53,268 nucleotides of DNA from Clostridium sp. AM33-3 (GCF_003480315.1 NZ_QUIV01000020.1:1-53268); one strand, 5' to 3'; positions 34,159 through 44,184 are shown, counted from the first letter of the stretch. The notes: a model not told the origin generated them from the letters alone. Translations and numbers: made by a program.

Positions 34159-34240
34159 ATGCTTCTCCTTAAGCCGGAAGCGGCAAACTCTGGCTTATGG
34201 ACTCTTACGACTTTCCGTACCAGCCTGCCACTGCAGCCAT

Positions 34241-35959
34241 TTACATATTCCGGAATCTCTGGTAACGGGACTCGCGGATTTCTTCCTTGGTTTTACCTCC
34301 ATACCGCTCAAAAAATGCGGTCATGCTCTGTCTGATATGGTCTGCCAGTAACGGCATGGTTTCAATGGAAGCCGGTTCCGGCTCCGGGATCACATGCTCG
34401 ATCAGGCCGCGCTCATAAAGATCTGCTGCCGTAATCTTCATAACCCTGGCTGCATCCGGAGCCTTCTTGCTGTCCTTCCACAGGATGGATGCAAAGCCCT
34501 CCGGAGAAAGGATGGAATAAATGGCATTTTCCAGCATCCATACTTCATTGGCCACCGCCATAGCCAGTGCACCGCCGCTTCCGCCTTCTCCGATCACGAT
34601 TGAAAGGACCGGAACGGTCAATGCCGCCATCTCAAAAAGGTTGCGGGCAATGGCTTCACCCTGTCCGCGCTCCTCAGCCTCAATGCCGCAGAACGCGCCA
34701 GGTGTATCTACAAAACAGATCACCGGTCTGCCAAAGATCTCTGCCTGCTTCATCAGGCGCAGCGCCTTGCGGTATCCGTCCGGAGACGGCATGCCAAAAT
34801 TCCGATGAATATTTTCCTTGGTAGTGCGGCCCTTCTGCTGGCCGATCACCGTTACCGGCATACCGCGGAAAGTGGCAATGCCACCAATGATGGCTCCATC
34901 ATCGCTGAAATAACGGTCACCATGGAATTCCATAAAATCATCAAACAGCGCGTGAATGTAATCCATTGCCACCGGACGGGCTGCGCTTCTGGAAAGCTGC
35001 ACGGTATCCCAGGCATTTTTTCCACTCTTTTTCTGTTTTTCCAGATAGTTTTCCACAGACTCTGCAGGTTCTGCCTGCACATGCTGTGGATTCACAGTCA
35101 TTTCCTGTTTCTTGTGCATCCGCAAAATATCTGCCAGAACATCCCTCTGGTTTTCCCGGTCTACGATCTTATCTACAAAACCGTGTTCCAGTAAGAACTC
35201 TGCTCTCTGGAAGCCCTCCGGAAGCTTCTGGCCAATGGTCTGCTGAATGACACGCGGCCCTGCAAATCCAATCAGAGCATTGGGTTCTGCCAGGATGATA
35301 TCGCCTAACATGGCAAAGCTTGCTGTCACGCCCCCCGTAGTCGGATCTGTCAGGACGCTGACAAAAAGCTGTCCTGCCTCATGATGCTTTTCCAGTGCAG
35401 CAGAAGTTTTGGCCATCTGCATCAGGGAAACAATGCCCTCCTGCATTCTCGCGCCGCCTGAGCAGGCAAAAATAATGACAGGAAGTTTTTCCTCGGTAGC
35501 ACGCTCAACCATGCGGGTAATCTTCTCGCCCACCACATGTCCCATACTGCTCATAATGAACCGGGCATCACAGATACCAATGGCAGTCTCAAAGCCTTTG
35601 ATGGTTCCCTTTCCGGTTACGATAGCTTCCTGAAGTCCGGTCTTTTCCTGTGCTGCCTGGACCTTCTTCTCGTATCCCGGGAAATCTAATGGATTGGAAA
35701 ACTCCATTTCCTTATTCCATTCTTCAAAGCTGCCCTCATCCAGCAGCATCTCAATGCGGCGGTATGCATGCACACGGAAATATCCGCCGCACTTAGGACA
35801 GACATACAGATTGTTGCGCACATCTTCCACATAGATCGGCTGACCGCACTTATTACACTTTCTCCAGAGTCCCTCTGGGATGTTCGGCTCTTCTTCGCTC
35901 TTAGCCTTACGGTGAGTGTCAATCATGGTATATGTCTTTTTGAACATATTTTTAAACAT
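34241..35959 (-). CDS. accDA: Acetyl-CoA carboxylase carboxyltransferase, beta-alpha fusion
   Basis: A 572-residue single chain that joins AccD and AccA. Residues 1-295 are the beta part, with the four-Cys zinc ribbon (CNKCGQPI then CPKCGGYF), [10 protein letters not shown] and [15 protein letters not shown] linker at about 296-335 leads to the alpha part, with [38 protein letters not shown] and [11 protein letters not shown]. It transfers CO2 from carboxybiotin to acetyl-CoA, making malonyl-CoA. E. coli uses two genes. The frame is continuous, and the order of domains matches D then A. The ATG has AAGGAG ahead. Confidence 0.95.
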   Translation of the reverse strand: MFKNMFKKTYTMIDTHRKAKSEEEPNIPEGLWRKCNKCGQPIYVEDVRNNLYVCPKCGGYFRVHAYRRIEMLLDEGSFEEWNKEMEFSNPLDFPGYEKKVQAAQEKTGLQEAIVTGKGTIKGFETAIGICDARFIMSSMGHVVGEKITRMVERATEEKLPVIIFACSGGARMQEGIVSLMQMAKTSAALEKHHEAGQLFVSVLTDPTTGGVTASFAMLGDIILAEPNALIGFAGPRVIQQTIGQKLPEGFQRAEFLLEHGFVDKIVDRENQRDVLADILRMHKKQEMTVNPQHVQAEPAESVENYLEKQKKSGKNAWDTVQLSRSAARPVAMDYIHALFDDFMEFHGDRYFSDDGAIIGGIATFRGMPVTVIGQQKGRTTKENIHRNFGMPSPDGYRKALRLMKQAEIFGRPVICFVDTPGAFCGIEAEERGQGEAIARNLFEMAALTVPVLSIVIGEGGSGGALAMAVANEVWMLENAIYSILSPEGFASILWKDSKKAPDAARVMKITAADLYERGLIEHVIPEPEPASIETMPLLADHIRQSMTAFFERYGGKTKEEIRESRYQRFRNM

Positions 35960-36018
35960 ACAGGATTCTCCTTAATAGGCGTAAGACACAGGAAAAAACT
36001 TCCCTGTGCCTTATTACA

Positions 36019-37374
36019 TTACTTACAGTATTCCGGGAACTGATCCGGGATAAATCCGGTATCAATTTTATGACCGTCCTGATAAACCGGATTGCTTAAG
36101 ATTTCAAACTGAAAATCCAGGTTGGTATCGATGCCTTCAATAATCAGCTCGCCCAGCGCACTTCTCATCTTCGCAATAGCCTCTGCACGGTCTTTTCCGT
36201 GTACGATCAGCTTCATCAGCATGGAATCATAGTTGGCCGGAACCTTATACTCATTGTAAATGTGTGTGTCCACACGGACTCCGTTGCCTCCCGGGATATG
36301 AATGTTGGTTATCTTTCCCGGACACGGCATGAAATTCTTTGCCGGATTCTCTGCGTTGATGCGGCACTCAATAGCATGACCCTGGATATGGATATCCCTC
36401 TGGGTCACACTTAATTTCTCTCCTGCTGCCACACGGATCTGTTCTTTGATCAGATCCAGACCGCTTACCAGCTCCGTTACCGGATGCTCCACCTGGATCC
36501 GGGTGTTCATCTCCATGAAGTAGAAGTTTTTGTTTTTATCTAACAGAAACTCGATGGTTCCCGCATTTTCATAGCCAACGGCCTTTGCCGCCTTTACAGC
36601 AGTCTCGCCCATCTTTTTGCGAAGCTCCTCCGAGATTGCGATGGACGGAGACTCCTCCAGCACCTTCTGGTGGCGCCGCTGAATGGAGCAGTCACGCTCG
36701 CCTAAGTGAACAACATTGCCGTACTTATCCGCCATGATCTGGAACTCAATATGACGCGGGTTCTCTACGAAACGCTCCAGGTACATGGTGTCATCGGAAA
36801 AGCCCTTCACGGACTCCATCTGCGCATTCTGGAAGTTGGCTTCAAAGTCTTCCTCACTCCAGGAAACGCGCATACCCTTACCGCCACCGCCGGAGGAGGC
36901 CTTGATCATAACAGGAAAACCAATCTCCTTTGCCATCTTCAGAGCCTCTTCTACTGTGTAAACCGGCTCCTTGCTGCCCGGAACCACCGGAACTCCGGCC
37001 TCCACCATGGTCTTTCTGGCTGCGGATTTATTGCCCATTTTATTGATGATCTCCGCAGACGGACCAATGAACGCGATGCTGCACTTCTGGCACAGCTCCG
37101 CAAAGCGCGCGTTTTCTGAAAGGAATCCGAATCCCGGATGAATAGCTTCTGCCTTCATGGCTACGGTAGCTGCCAGAATACGCTCCATATTCAGGTAACT
37201 CTGATTTGACGGTGCCGGTCCGATACAGATGGCCTCATCTGCCAGAAGGGTGTGCAGACTATCGCGGTCTGCCTCCGAGTAGACTGCCACAGTCTTAATT
37301 CCCATCTCGCGGCAGGCCCGGATAATTCTTACCGCAATCTCGCCGCGGTTCGCGATTAAGATTTTATCAAACAT
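36019..37374 (-). CDS. accC: Acetyl-CoA carboxylase biotin carboxylase subunit
   Basis: A 451-residue ATP-grasp enzyme that carboxylates the biotin on AccB. It starts FDKILIANRGEIAVRIIRACRE, and shows the glycine-rich ATP loop SSGGGGKGMR, ERDCSIQRRHQKV, MEMNTRIQVEHPVTE and the C-terminal ANYDSMLMKLI. Length and motifs are those of a full stand-alone AccC. The gene lies between fabZ and accDA, with GAGG 7 nt ahead of the ATG. Confidence 0.97.
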   Translation of the reverse strand: MFDKILIANRGEIAVRIIRACREMGIKTVAVYSEADRDSLHTLLADEAICIGPAPSNQSYLNMERILAATVAMKAEAIHPGFGFLSENARFAELCQKCSIAFIGPSAEIINKMGNKSAARKTMVEAGVPVVPGSKEPVYTVEEALKMAKEIGFPVMIKASSGGGGKGMRVSWSEEDFEANFQNAQMESVKGFSDDTMYLERFVENPRHIEFQIMADKYGNVVHLGERDCSIQRRHQKVLEESPSIAISEELRKKMGETAVKAAKAVGYENAGTIEFLLDKNKNFYFMEMNTRIQVEHPVTELVSGLDLIKEQIRVAAGEKLSVTQRDIHIQGHAIECRINAENPAKNFMPCPGKITNIHIPGGNGVRVDTHIYNEYKVPANYDSMLMKLIVHGKDRAEAIAKMRSALGELIIEGIDTNLDFQFEILSNPVYQDGHKIDTGFIPDQFPEYCK

Positions 37375-37405
37375 TCCCGTACCTCAACTCTGCGTTTCCG
37401 CGGCC

Positions 37406-37834
37406 TTACTGGATCGCAAAGGTCAGCTCTGCTGATACCGCGATCTTTCCTTCTGCATTGGTCGCAACAGCCTTGCCAACACCGATCGGGCCTTTGCGCT
37501 TAATAATTTCGCACTCCAGCTTCAGACGGTCTCCCGGCAGTACCATCTGTTTGAATTTTGCGTTATTGATGGAACCGAAAAACGCGGTCTTGCCCTTATT
37601 CTCCGGCAGGCTTAAGATAGCTACCGCCCCAACCTGTGCCAACGCCTCGATCATCAGCACTCCCGGCATAACCGGCTGTCCCGGAAAATGGCCGTTGAAC
37701 TGCGGCTCATTAAAGGTAATGGATTTGTAGCCAACCGCACGTACGCCCGGCTCCAGCTCATCGATAAAATCAATCAGCAGAAACGGATGTCTGTGCGGAA
37801 TGATCTCCTGGATTTCTTTGATTCCCAGTCTCAT
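37406..37834 (-). CDS. fabZ: 3-hydroxyacyl-ACP dehydratase FabZ
   Basis: A 142-residue hot-dog-fold enzyme with [13 protein letters not shown] (catalytic His) and [20 protein letters not shown] (the central helix with the catalytic Glu). It dehydrates 3-hydroxyacyl-ACP during elongation. No FabA-type isomerase is seen in the window. The gene sits between accB and accC, with AGGAGG ahead of the ATG. Confidence 0.96.
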   Translation of the reverse strand: MRLGIKEIQEIIPHRHPFLLIDFIDELEPGVRAVGYKSITFNEPQFNGHFPGQPVMPGVLMIEALAQVGAVAILSLPENKGKTAFFGSINNAKFKQMVLPGDRLKLECEIIKRKGPIGVGKAVATNAEGKIAVSAELTFAIQ

Positions 37835-37844
37835 AATATACCTC

Positions 37845-38354
37845 CTATCGGATGCGGAACAGCGGCTGTCCGTACTCTACCACATCTTCGTTGTTCACCA
37901 GGACTGCCTCTACTACACCGTCATATTCACTCTCGATCTCGTTCATCAGCTTCATGGCCTCAATGATACCAAGAACCTGACCTTTCTTTACGGTATCGCC
38001 TTCTTTTACGAATGCCTCTGCCTCCGGAGAAGCGGAAGAATAGAAGGTTCCTACAAGCGGAGAAGTCACAACCTTATCAGAACCAATATCCAGGCTACTC
38101 TCCTTTTTCTCTTCATCTGCCTTTTCCGGTGCCTCAGATACCGCAGCCGGAGCGGCTGCCATCTGCATCGGCATTGTGCCCATCATCGGAGCGGCCGGCT
38201 GGGAAATCACAACCGGAGCAACCGGAGCCTGCGCTACATTTTTCTTCTTCTTTTTCTTGAGCACCAGCTTCTGGTCACCCTCTTCATATACAAAACTGGT
38301 CAGGCCATTATCAGAAACAGCCTGGATCAGTGTTACGATCTCATCAATCGTCAT
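37845..38354 (-). CDS. accB: Biotin carboxyl carrier protein of acetyl-CoA carboxylase
   Basis: A 169-residue BCCP. Its N-terminal helix and acidic patch are followed by a Pro/Ala/Met-rich linker (about 45-90). The C-terminal biotinyl domain contains [12 protein letters not shown], with the biotin-accepting Lys, and [14 protein letters not shown] at its front edge. A run of Lys (KKKKKK) before the linker is unusual but within a flexible region. It carries CO2 between AccC and AccDA. Confidence 0.96.
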   Translation of the reverse strand: MTIDEIVTLIQAVSDNGLTSFVYEEGDQKLVLKKKKKKNVAQAPVAPVVISQPAAPMMGTMPMQMAAAPAAVSEAPEKADEEKKESSLDIGSDKVVTSPLVGTFYSSASPEAEAFVKEGDTVKKGQVLGIIEAMKLMNEIESEYDGVVEAVLVNNEDVVEYGQPLFRIR

Positions 38355-38372
38355 GGTCTACCTCCTGAAGCT

Positions 38373-39611
38373 TTACGCCTCGAATTTCTTTACCAACAGG
38401 GTTGCATTGTGTCCGCCAAAGCCCAGGGAATTGGAGATTGCACAGTTTACATCCATCTGCACGCCCTCACCCTTACAGTAATCCAGATCGCACTCCGGAT
38501 CATCCTTCTCCAGGCCTGCGGTTGCGTGGACATATCCCTCCTGAATGGACTTTACACAGGTGATAAACTCCACACCGCCTGCTGCGCCTAAAAGATGTCC
38601 GATCATGGACTTGGTAGAGTTGATCTTAGTCTTGTATGCATGATCACCGAGCACGATCTTGATGGCCTTGGTCTCAAATAAATCGTTATGATGAGTACTG
38701 GTGCCATGCGCGTTGATGTAATCTACATCCTCCGGCTTCATGCCTGCATCTGCGATAGCCATCTCCATGGCTTTTGCCGCACCGCTTCCGTCCTCAGCCG
38801 GAGAAGTGATGTGGTAAGCGTCACCGGTTGCACCATAGCCGGCCAGCTCAGCATAAATCTTGGCACCTCTTGCCTGCGCGTGCTCTAAAGACTCTAATAC
38901 AACGACACCTGCACCCTCACCCATGATAAAACCGCTGCGCTCTGCATCAAACGGAATCGATGCCCGGGCCGGATCATCTGTGGTGTTCAATGCAGTCAGG
39001 GAGGTAAATCCAGCCACGCCGATCGGAGTGATGCTTGCCTCTGCGCCGCCTGCTACCATCACGTCGGCATCACCATACTGGATGGTACGGAATGCCTCAC
39101 CAATGGAGTGGGTACCGGTTGCACACGCGGTTACTACATTGATGCATTTGCCCTTCATGCCAAACTGGATGGAAACGTTTCCTGCTGCCATATTGCTGAT
39201 CATCAGCGGAACCAGAAGCGGATTTACACGGCCCGGTCCTTTTTCCAGAAGCTTTTTGTACTCACGCTCAACGGACTGCAGGCTTCCGATACCGGAACCA
39301 ATGCTTACGCCCACACGGAACGGATCTTCCTGGCTCATATCAAGATCTGCATCCTCAACAGCCTGTCTGGTTGCAGCTACTGCGAACTGGCAGAACTGCT
39401 CCATTCTCTTTGCTGCCTTCGGATCCATGAACTGCTTCGGATCGAAATCCTTAACCTCTGCTGCCAGCTTTGCCTTGTAATCTGTCGTGTCAAAATAGGT
39501 GATCGGTGCAATACCGACTTTCTTTTCTTTTAAACCATTCCAGAATTCTTCTACGCTATTGCCGATCGGGGTGATGGCACCCATGCCGGTTACTACTACT
39601 CGTCTGCTCAT
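38373..39611 (-). CDS. fabF: 3-oxoacyl-ACP synthase II (FabF)
   Basis: A 412-residue condensing enzyme with the Cys-His-His triad: active-site Cys in VVTACATGTHSIG, His in INAHGTSTHHND and His in KSMIGHLLGAAGG. It extends acyl-ACP with malonyl-ACP. The family length is as expected. Its start has AGGAG 8 nt ahead; it follows fabG after an 83-nt gap. Confidence 0.97.
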   Translation of the reverse strand: MSRRVVVTGMGAITPIGNSVEEFWNGLKEKKVGIAPITYFDTTDYKAKLAAEVKDFDPKQFMDPKAAKRMEQFCQFAVAATRQAVEDADLDMSQEDPFRVGVSIGSGIGSLQSVEREYKKLLEKGPGRVNPLLVPLMISNMAAGNVSIQFGMKGKCINVVTACATGTHSIGEAFRTIQYGDADVMVAGGAEASITPIGVAGFTSLTALNTTDDPARASIPFDAERSGFIMGEGAGVVVLESLEHAQARGAKIYAELAGYGATGDAYHITSPAEDGSGAAKAMEMAIADAGMKPEDVDYINAHGTSTHHNDLFETKAIKIVLGDHAYKTKINSTKSMIGHLLGAAGGVEFITCVKSIQEGYVHATAGLEKDDPECDLDYCKGEGVQMDVNCAISNSLGFGGHNATLLVKKFEA

Positions 39612-39694
39612 ATCTGTTCTCCTGTGATTTTTCTTTCAACACATGCGGCGCTATCTTCAGATCTGACTTTGTCACCGCCGTTTGCATGCTTACG

Positions 39695-40435
39695 TTACAT
39701 GGCCATTCCGCCGTCTACACAGATAACCTGTCCTGTAATGTACTTTGCTTCGTCAGATGCTAAAAATGCTACCAGATTTGCTACATCCGCAGTCTCGCCA
39801 AATGCTCGCATTGGAATCTGTGCACTGATATTTTCCTTGATAGTATCAGACAGCACCTCGGTCATATCGGTCTTGATAAATCCCGGGGCCACTGCATTGC
39901 AGGTGATGCCGCGGCTTGCCATCTCTCTTGCCACTGCCTTGGTCATGCCGATCACGCCCGCCTTGGAAGCACTGTAATTTACCTGTCCTGCATTTCCCAT
40001 GACGCCGGATACAGAAGAAATATTTACAATATGTCCGCTCTTCTGCTTTAACATCTGACGGGAAATGTGCTTGATGCAATTGAAAGCGCCCTTTAAGTTG
40101 GTATTTAACACTGCATCAAAATCTTCCTCGCTCATCTTCATCAGCAGATTGTCCCGGGTAATCCCGGCGTTGTTCACCAGAATATCCACACGGCCGTAGG
40201 TCTTTACCACATATGCCATCATCTCAGCTGCCTTGTCATAGTCCGACACGTTGCACTGCAGGGCCTCAGCCTTTCCACCCAGTGCCTCGATCTCTTTTAC
40301 CGTCTCCTCAGCCTTTTCTGCAGAACCGTTATAATTAACAACAACGGTTGCTCCCTTTGCTGCCAGAGTCTTTGCGATTTCTTTGCCGATGCCGCGGCTC
40401 GCGCCGGTCACCACTGCGATTTTTCCAGTTAACAT
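39695..40435 (-). CDS. fabG: 3-oxoacyl-ACP reductase FabG
   Basis: A 246-residue SDR enzyme: NADPH-binding [12 protein letters not shown], the NNAG motif, catalytic Ser in [10 protein letters not shown] and YSASK, and PGFIKTDM. It reduces 3-oxoacyl-ACP. The ATG follows the fabD stop codon with no gap, so the two are translationally coupled; the ribosome site (GGAGG) lies within the end of fabD. Confidence 0.96.
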   Translation of the reverse strand: MLTGKIAVVTGASRGIGKEIAKTLAAKGATVVVNYNGSAEKAEETVKEIEALGGKAEALQCNVSDYDKAAEMMAYVVKTYGRVDILVNNAGITRDNLLMKMSEEDFDAVLNTNLKGAFNCIKHISRQMLKQKSGHIVNISSVSGVMGNAGQVNYSASKAGVIGMTKAVAREMASRGITCNAVAPGFIKTDMTEVLSDTIKENISAQIPMRAFGETADVANLVAFLASDEAKYITGQVICVDGGMAM

Positions 40436-41356
40436 TTATTTCAGTTCCTCCACGACTTTCGCCACGTCATCCAGTTTCTCTATATTAAGAACCTTTACGG
40501 TTCTGTCGATCTTTCTCATAAATCCGCTCAGGGTTTTTCCCGGTCCGATTTCCACGAAGGTATCCACGCCGTCAGCCAGCATGGTGCGGACACTCTGCTC
40601 CCATCTGACAGAGGAAGAAACCTGCTTTGTCAGAAGCGGTTTTACCTCTGCCGCATCAGTTACATACTGCGCAGTCACATTGGCTACATACGGGATCTGC
40701 GGGGTATGCACCTCCACCTGCTCCAGTACCTCGCCAAGCTTCTCGCCTGCACCGGTCAGCATGCGGGAATGGAACGGTCCGCTTACATTTAACATGATGG
40801 TGCGCTTTGCACCGGCTTCCTTTAACTTTTCACAGGCAGTTTCCACTGCCTCTTTTTTTCCGGAAATCACAATCTGTCCCGGGCAGTTATAATTTGCGAT
40901 CTGCACGCCTTCAATATCTGCGATCGTCTCCTCTATAACAGCCGCATCCATAGCCAGAACAGCCGCCATAGCGCCCTGCCCTGCCGGAACGGCCTGTTGC
41001 ATCAGGATTCCTCTCTGTCTCACGGTTGCAATAGCATCTTTCTCGCTTATAACACCGGCAGCATAGAGTGCGCAATATTCACCCAGGCTTAAGCCCGCAG
41101 TCACATCCGGCTTTACCCCCTGTGCTTCCAATACCTTTGTCATGGCAATGCTGGTGGTCACCATCGCTGCCTGGGTATACTCAGTGATATCCAGACGGTC
41201 ATTCTCCGTAAAGCAAAGCTCCGGAACGGAGAATCCCAGGATATCGGTTGCCAGGTCGAAGGTTTCTTTTCCTTCCTTTGTCTGCTCATAGAAATCCTGT
41301 CCCATGCCGCATACCTGCGCGCCCTGTCCCGGGTAAATAAATGCGATCTTACTCAT
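40436..41356 (-). CDS. fabD: Malonyl-CoA:ACP transacylase FabD
   Basis: A 306-residue acyltransferase with FIYPGQGAQ, catalytic Ser in GLSLGEY, His in VSGPFHSRM and a final EIGPGKTLSGF. It loads malonate onto ACP. The ATG at 41356 has AAAGGAG 8 nt ahead; an in-frame GTG lies one codon upstream and is less likely. Confidence 0.96.
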   Translation of the reverse strand: MSKIAFIYPGQGAQVCGMGQDFYEQTKEGKETFDLATDILGFSVPELCFTENDRLDITEYTQAAMVTTSIAMTKVLEAQGVKPDVTAGLSLGEYCALYAAGVISEKDAIATVRQRGILMQQAVPAGQGAMAAVLAMDAAVIEETIADIEGVQIANYNCPGQIVISGKKEAVETACEKLKEAGAKRTIMLNVSGPFHSRMLTGAGEKLGEVLEQVEVHTPQIPYVANVTAQYVTDAAEVKPLLTKQVSSSVRWEQSVRTMLADGVDTFVEIGPGKTLSGFMRKIDRTVKVLNIEKLDDVAKVVEELK

Positions 41357-41378
41357 CACTCTTGCTCCTTTTTCTCTC

Positions 41379-42305
41379 TTACTTGCGGCCCAGAAGTGTC
41401 TCTGCCTGTGCCATCATCTCATCAATCATTTCCTTGCAGGTCTGCTCTTTGGAAACCATTCCTGCAATCTGTCCTGCCATCACGGTTCCGTTGGTAACAT
41501 CACCTTCCTGAACTGCCTTGCGAAGCGTTCCGAGGGTCAGGTACTCCAGCTCCTCAAAGCTCTTGCCCTCATTTTCCAGCTTCACATACTCTCTGGTCAT
41601 CTGATTTCTTAAGCAGCGTACCGGATGTCCGTGGGTGCGGCCGGTTACGGTAGAATCAATATCTTTTGCCTTTAAGACACGGTCTTTGTAATTCTGGTGT
41701 ACGGTGCATTCCTTTGCAACCAGGAAGCGGGTTCCCATCTGAACTGCCTCTGCACCCAGCATGAATGCTGCAGCAATGCCGCGTCCGTCACCGATACCGC
41801 CTGCCGCGATAACCGGAATGGAAACAGCGTCCACAACCTGTGGAACCAGGGTCATGGTAGTTGCTTCACCGATGTGTCCGCCGGACTCAGTTCCCTCTGC
41901 CACAACAGCGTCTGCGCCGTAGCGCTCCATTCTCTTTGCAAGAGCTACGGAAGCTACAACCGGGATTACCTTAATGCCTGCTGCCTTCCACATCTCCATA
42001 TATTTTTCCGGGTTTCCGGCACCGGTGGTTACAACCTTTACGCCTTCCTCCACGATCACCTTGGCCACCTCATCTGCGTACGGGCTCATCAGCATAACGT
42101 TTACGCCAAATGGCTTGTCGGTCACCGCCTTTACCTCACGGATGTAATTGCGGATTACCTCTGCCGGAGCGTTTGCTCCGCCGATCAGGCCCAGGCCGCC
42201 TGCCGCAGATACTGCCGCTGCCAGATGGCTCTCTGCCACCCATGCCATACCGCCCTGAATGATCGGATATTCAATGCCTAAGAGTTCTGTAATTCTCGTT
42301 TTCAT
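41379..42305 (-). CDS. fabK: Enoyl-ACP reductase II (FabK)
   Basis: A 308-residue FMN TIM-barrel protein with PIIQGGMAWVAE, FGVNVMLMSP, VAEGTESGGHIGE (FMN and catalytic His), AAGGIGDGRGIAA and GAEAVQMGTRFL. Its place between acpP and fabD supports FabK, the triclosan-insensitive enoyl reductase, rather than nitronate monooxygenase. No fabI or fabL is seen in the window, so this is the likely last-step reductase of each cycle. Confidence 0.94.
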   Translation of the reverse strand: MKTRITELLGIEYPIIQGGMAWVAESHLAAAVSAAGGLGLIGGANAPAEVIRNYIREVKAVTDKPFGVNVMLMSPYADEVAKVIVEEGVKVVTTGAGNPEKYMEMWKAAGIKVIPVVASVALAKRMERYGADAVVAEGTESGGHIGEATTMTLVPQVVDAVSIPVIAAGGIGDGRGIAAAFMLGAEAVQMGTRFLVAKECTVHQNYKDRVLKAKDIDSTVTGRTHGHPVRCLRNQMTREYVKLENEGKSFEELEYLTLGTLRKAVQEGDVTNGTVMAGQIAGMVSKEQTCKEMIDEMMAQAETLLGRK

Positions 42306-42401
42306 CTGACTCCTCCAACTTCCTGCTTTCCATCAGGCTTGTGCTCAGAACTTGTGTTCCAGACGCAAGCCTGATGTGCTGTCTAAAAAAGGGTGCAGGG
42401 C

Positions 42402-42635
42402 TTACGCCTCTACACCTTTCTCCTTCAGGTAATTCATAACATCGCCAACAGTCAGCAGGTTCTGCAGATCATCAGATGGGATCTCTACAGAGTACTCATC
42501 CTCCAGGGCCATAACCAACTCAAACAGATCCAGGGAGTCAGCACCTAAATCCTCTTTAAAGGAAGAAGCCTCGGTGATGCTGTCTGCATCTACGCTTAAC
42601 TGGTCTGCAATGATTTCTTTCATTTTCTCTAACAT
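42402..42635 (-). CDS. acpP: Acyl carrier protein
   Basis: A 77-residue ACP with the phosphopantetheine Ser at residue 34 in LGADSLDLFELVMALED. It carries growing acyl chains in fatty-acid synthesis. AAAGGAG lies 9 nt ahead of the ATG. Confidence 0.97.
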   Translation of the reverse strand: MLEKMKEIIADQLSVDADSITEASSFKEDLGADSLDLFELVMALEDEYSVEIPSDDLQNLLTVGDVMNYLKEKGVEA

Positions 42636-42709
42636 AATTTTGATCTCCTTTGATATGAAATATTTTCTTTTATAATTTGAAGGAAGCGGCGTTTCATCCG
42701 CATTCCATA

Positions 42710-43675
42710 CTACCAGGTTAACAGGACAGCTCCCCAGGTAAGGCCGCCTCCAAAGCCTGCCAGCACCAGTTTGTCACCCCGGCTTAGCTTTCCTTCCCGG
42801 TTTAACTGGTCTAACAGGATCGGCACTGTAGCGCCGGAAGTGTTTCCATACTTGTCAATGTTCATCGGCACCTTGTCAAGAGGCTGCTTTAACCGCTTGG
42901 CTACTGCCTCGCAGATCCGGTAATTAGCCTGGTGCAGGACAAAATACTTAATAGCCCCAATCTCTGTTTTGCTCTCGGAAAGCACCTGGTTAATGCATTC
43001 CGGAACCTTCTTTACCGCAAACTTGAATACCTCCTGCCCATTCATATAGATATATCCCAACTCCGGAGTTTTCCCGTTCAGGAAATTTCCCTCACTGCGG
43101 GCCAGACAGGAAAGCACCATGCCTCTGGCTCCATCAGAACCCATAACTGTATGAATAATGCCGTCTTTTTCATCTGCCTGAATGACTGCCGCTCCGGCAC
43201 CATCTCCAAATAAAACACAGGTTGCCCTGTCACTCCAGTCAGTCAGCTTACTCAGACAATCCGCGCCGATGATGAGCCCAGTCCGATATACACCGGCCTG
43301 GATAAACGCCTGGGCGGTGCTGAGCGCGATTTCAAATCCGGAACATGCCGCGCTGATATCAAACGCCATAGCATGAACCGCTCCGATGGCCGCCTGCACT
43401 TCACAGGCTCCGTTCGGGAAACAGTGATCCGGTGAGGATGTCGCAAGCAAAATAAAATCAACTTCCTCTGCCGATACGTTTGCGTTCTTTAGGGCACGCT
43501 CTGCCGCTCTGGCGGCCAGCACACTGGTGCCTTCCGTCTCCGCGATACGGCGCTCATGGATTCCTGTGCGGGTGACGATCCACTCGTCACTGGTCTCTAC
43601 AACCTCTGCCAATTCTTCATTCGTCACAATCCGTTCCGGAACATAAGAACCGGTTCCAATAATTCTGCCTGTCAT
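42710..43675 (-). CDS. fabH: 3-oxoacyl-ACP synthase III (FabH)
   Basis: A 321-residue initiating condensing enzyme with the Cys-His-Asn triad: Cys111 in SAACSGFEIAL, His in FVLHQANYRI and Asn in YGNTSGAT. It joins a primer acyl-CoA to malonyl-ACP. It is the first gene of the operon, about 100 nt after a promoter bearing a FabT-type operator. Primer choice (straight or branched) cannot be told from the sequence. Confidence 0.97.
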   Translation of the reverse strand: MTGRIIGTGSYVPERIVTNEELAEVVETSDEWIVTRTGIHERRIAETEGTSVLAARAAERALKNANVSAEEVDFILLATSSPDHCFPNGACEVQAAIGAVHAMAFDISAACSGFEIALSTAQAFIQAGVYRTGLIIGADCLSKLTDWSDRATCVLFGDGAGAAVIQADEKDGIIHTVMGSDGARGMVLSCLARSEGNFLNGKTPELGYIYMNGQEVFKFAVKKVPECINQVLSESKTEIGAIKYFVLHQANYRICEAVAKRLKQPLDKVPMNIDKYGNTSGATVPILLDQLNREGKLSRGDKLVLAGFGGGLTWGAVLLTW

Positions 43676-43752
43676 GCTCGTACCTGTTTCCTCTTCAAAT
43701 TCGTGCTAAACTCTGTCATAACCATCTGAATTTTATTTTTATTTTCGAATGT

Positions 43753-43765
43753 TTTGATATTCAAA
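43753..43765. promoter_or_regulatory. FabT-type operator at the fab operon promoter
   Basis: On the minus strand TTTGAATATCAAA, an odd dyad TTTGA-ATA-TCAAA, matches the streptococcal FabT core TTTGATTATCAAA at all but one central base. It lies about 10-20 bp downstream of the predicted transcription start, a position that would block elongation or open-complex escape. A FabT-like gene is at 31159. Confidence 0.75.
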
Positions 43766-43781
43766 GTATTTTGACGTTTTT

Positions 43782-43810
43782 ATCTTATAGAATAAAAAGA
43801 GTTTTGTCAA
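43782..43810 (-). promoter_or_regulatory. Promoter of the fatty-acid operon
   Basis: Minus strand: perfect -35 TTGACA (43805-43810), 17-bp spacer, -10 TAAGAT (43782-43787). The -35 overlaps the 3' arm of the terminator of the upstream XRE gene. Confidence 0.82.
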
Positions 43811-43833
43811 GCAATATTCCCAACAAAACTCTT
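43793..43833 (-). terminator. Terminator of the XRE gene, overlapping the fab promoter
   Basis: Minus strand: AAGAGTTTTGT pairs perfectly with ACAAAACTCTT, followed by T-rich sequence. The 3' arm contains the last three bases of the fab -35 hexamer. Confidence 0.8.
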
Positions 43834-43848
43834 CTGTAAGCCAATCTT

Positions 43849-44184
43849 TTATTTTGTTTCGATCTGCTCATCTTTTAAAAGACGCATCATCAAAACCACC
43901 ACATGCTTGCGGTCCTTGTTCAGTGCCTCCCATTCGCATACCGGAAAATCTTTGGCGGTATGCTCTTCCGGGGTGTCTTCTACCAAGCTTAAAAATTCCG
44001 AACATTTCATGCCAAACGCTTTGCTGATCTTTGTCAATGTGTCAATGCTGACGGTACTCCGCTTGTTAAACATAGTTGTCAGAGTTGACTGTTTGATTCC
44101 ACTTAACTGAGAAAGCCGGTATCGGCTGTAACCCCTCTGCTTCATCAACTCTTCGATTTTCGCCAGCAGCCTTTCGTTTTCCAT
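43849..44184 (-). CDS. XRE family HTH regulator
   Basis: A 111-residue protein with an N-terminal Cro/CI HTH (GYSRYRLSQLSGIKQSTLTTMFNKRSTVSIDTL, about residues 18-50, shown as a region). A helical tail (about 70-111) has no known sensor. It is near the fab operon and the rsmI gene but ends in its own terminator. Targets are unknown; the neighbouring fab promoter already has a FabT site. GGAGAAGGAG precedes the ATG. Confidence 0.83.
   Translation of the reverse strand: MENERLLAKIEELMKQRGYSRYRLSQLSGIKQSTLTTMFNKRSTVSIDTLTKISKAFGMKCSEFLSLVEDTPEEHTAKDFPVCEWEALNKDRKHVVVLMMRLLKDEQIETK

Noticed and set aside
38860..39480. A 206-codon plus-strand frame opposite fabF
   Set aside because: Antisense to an intact fabF with full catalytic triad; no promoter or ribosome site.
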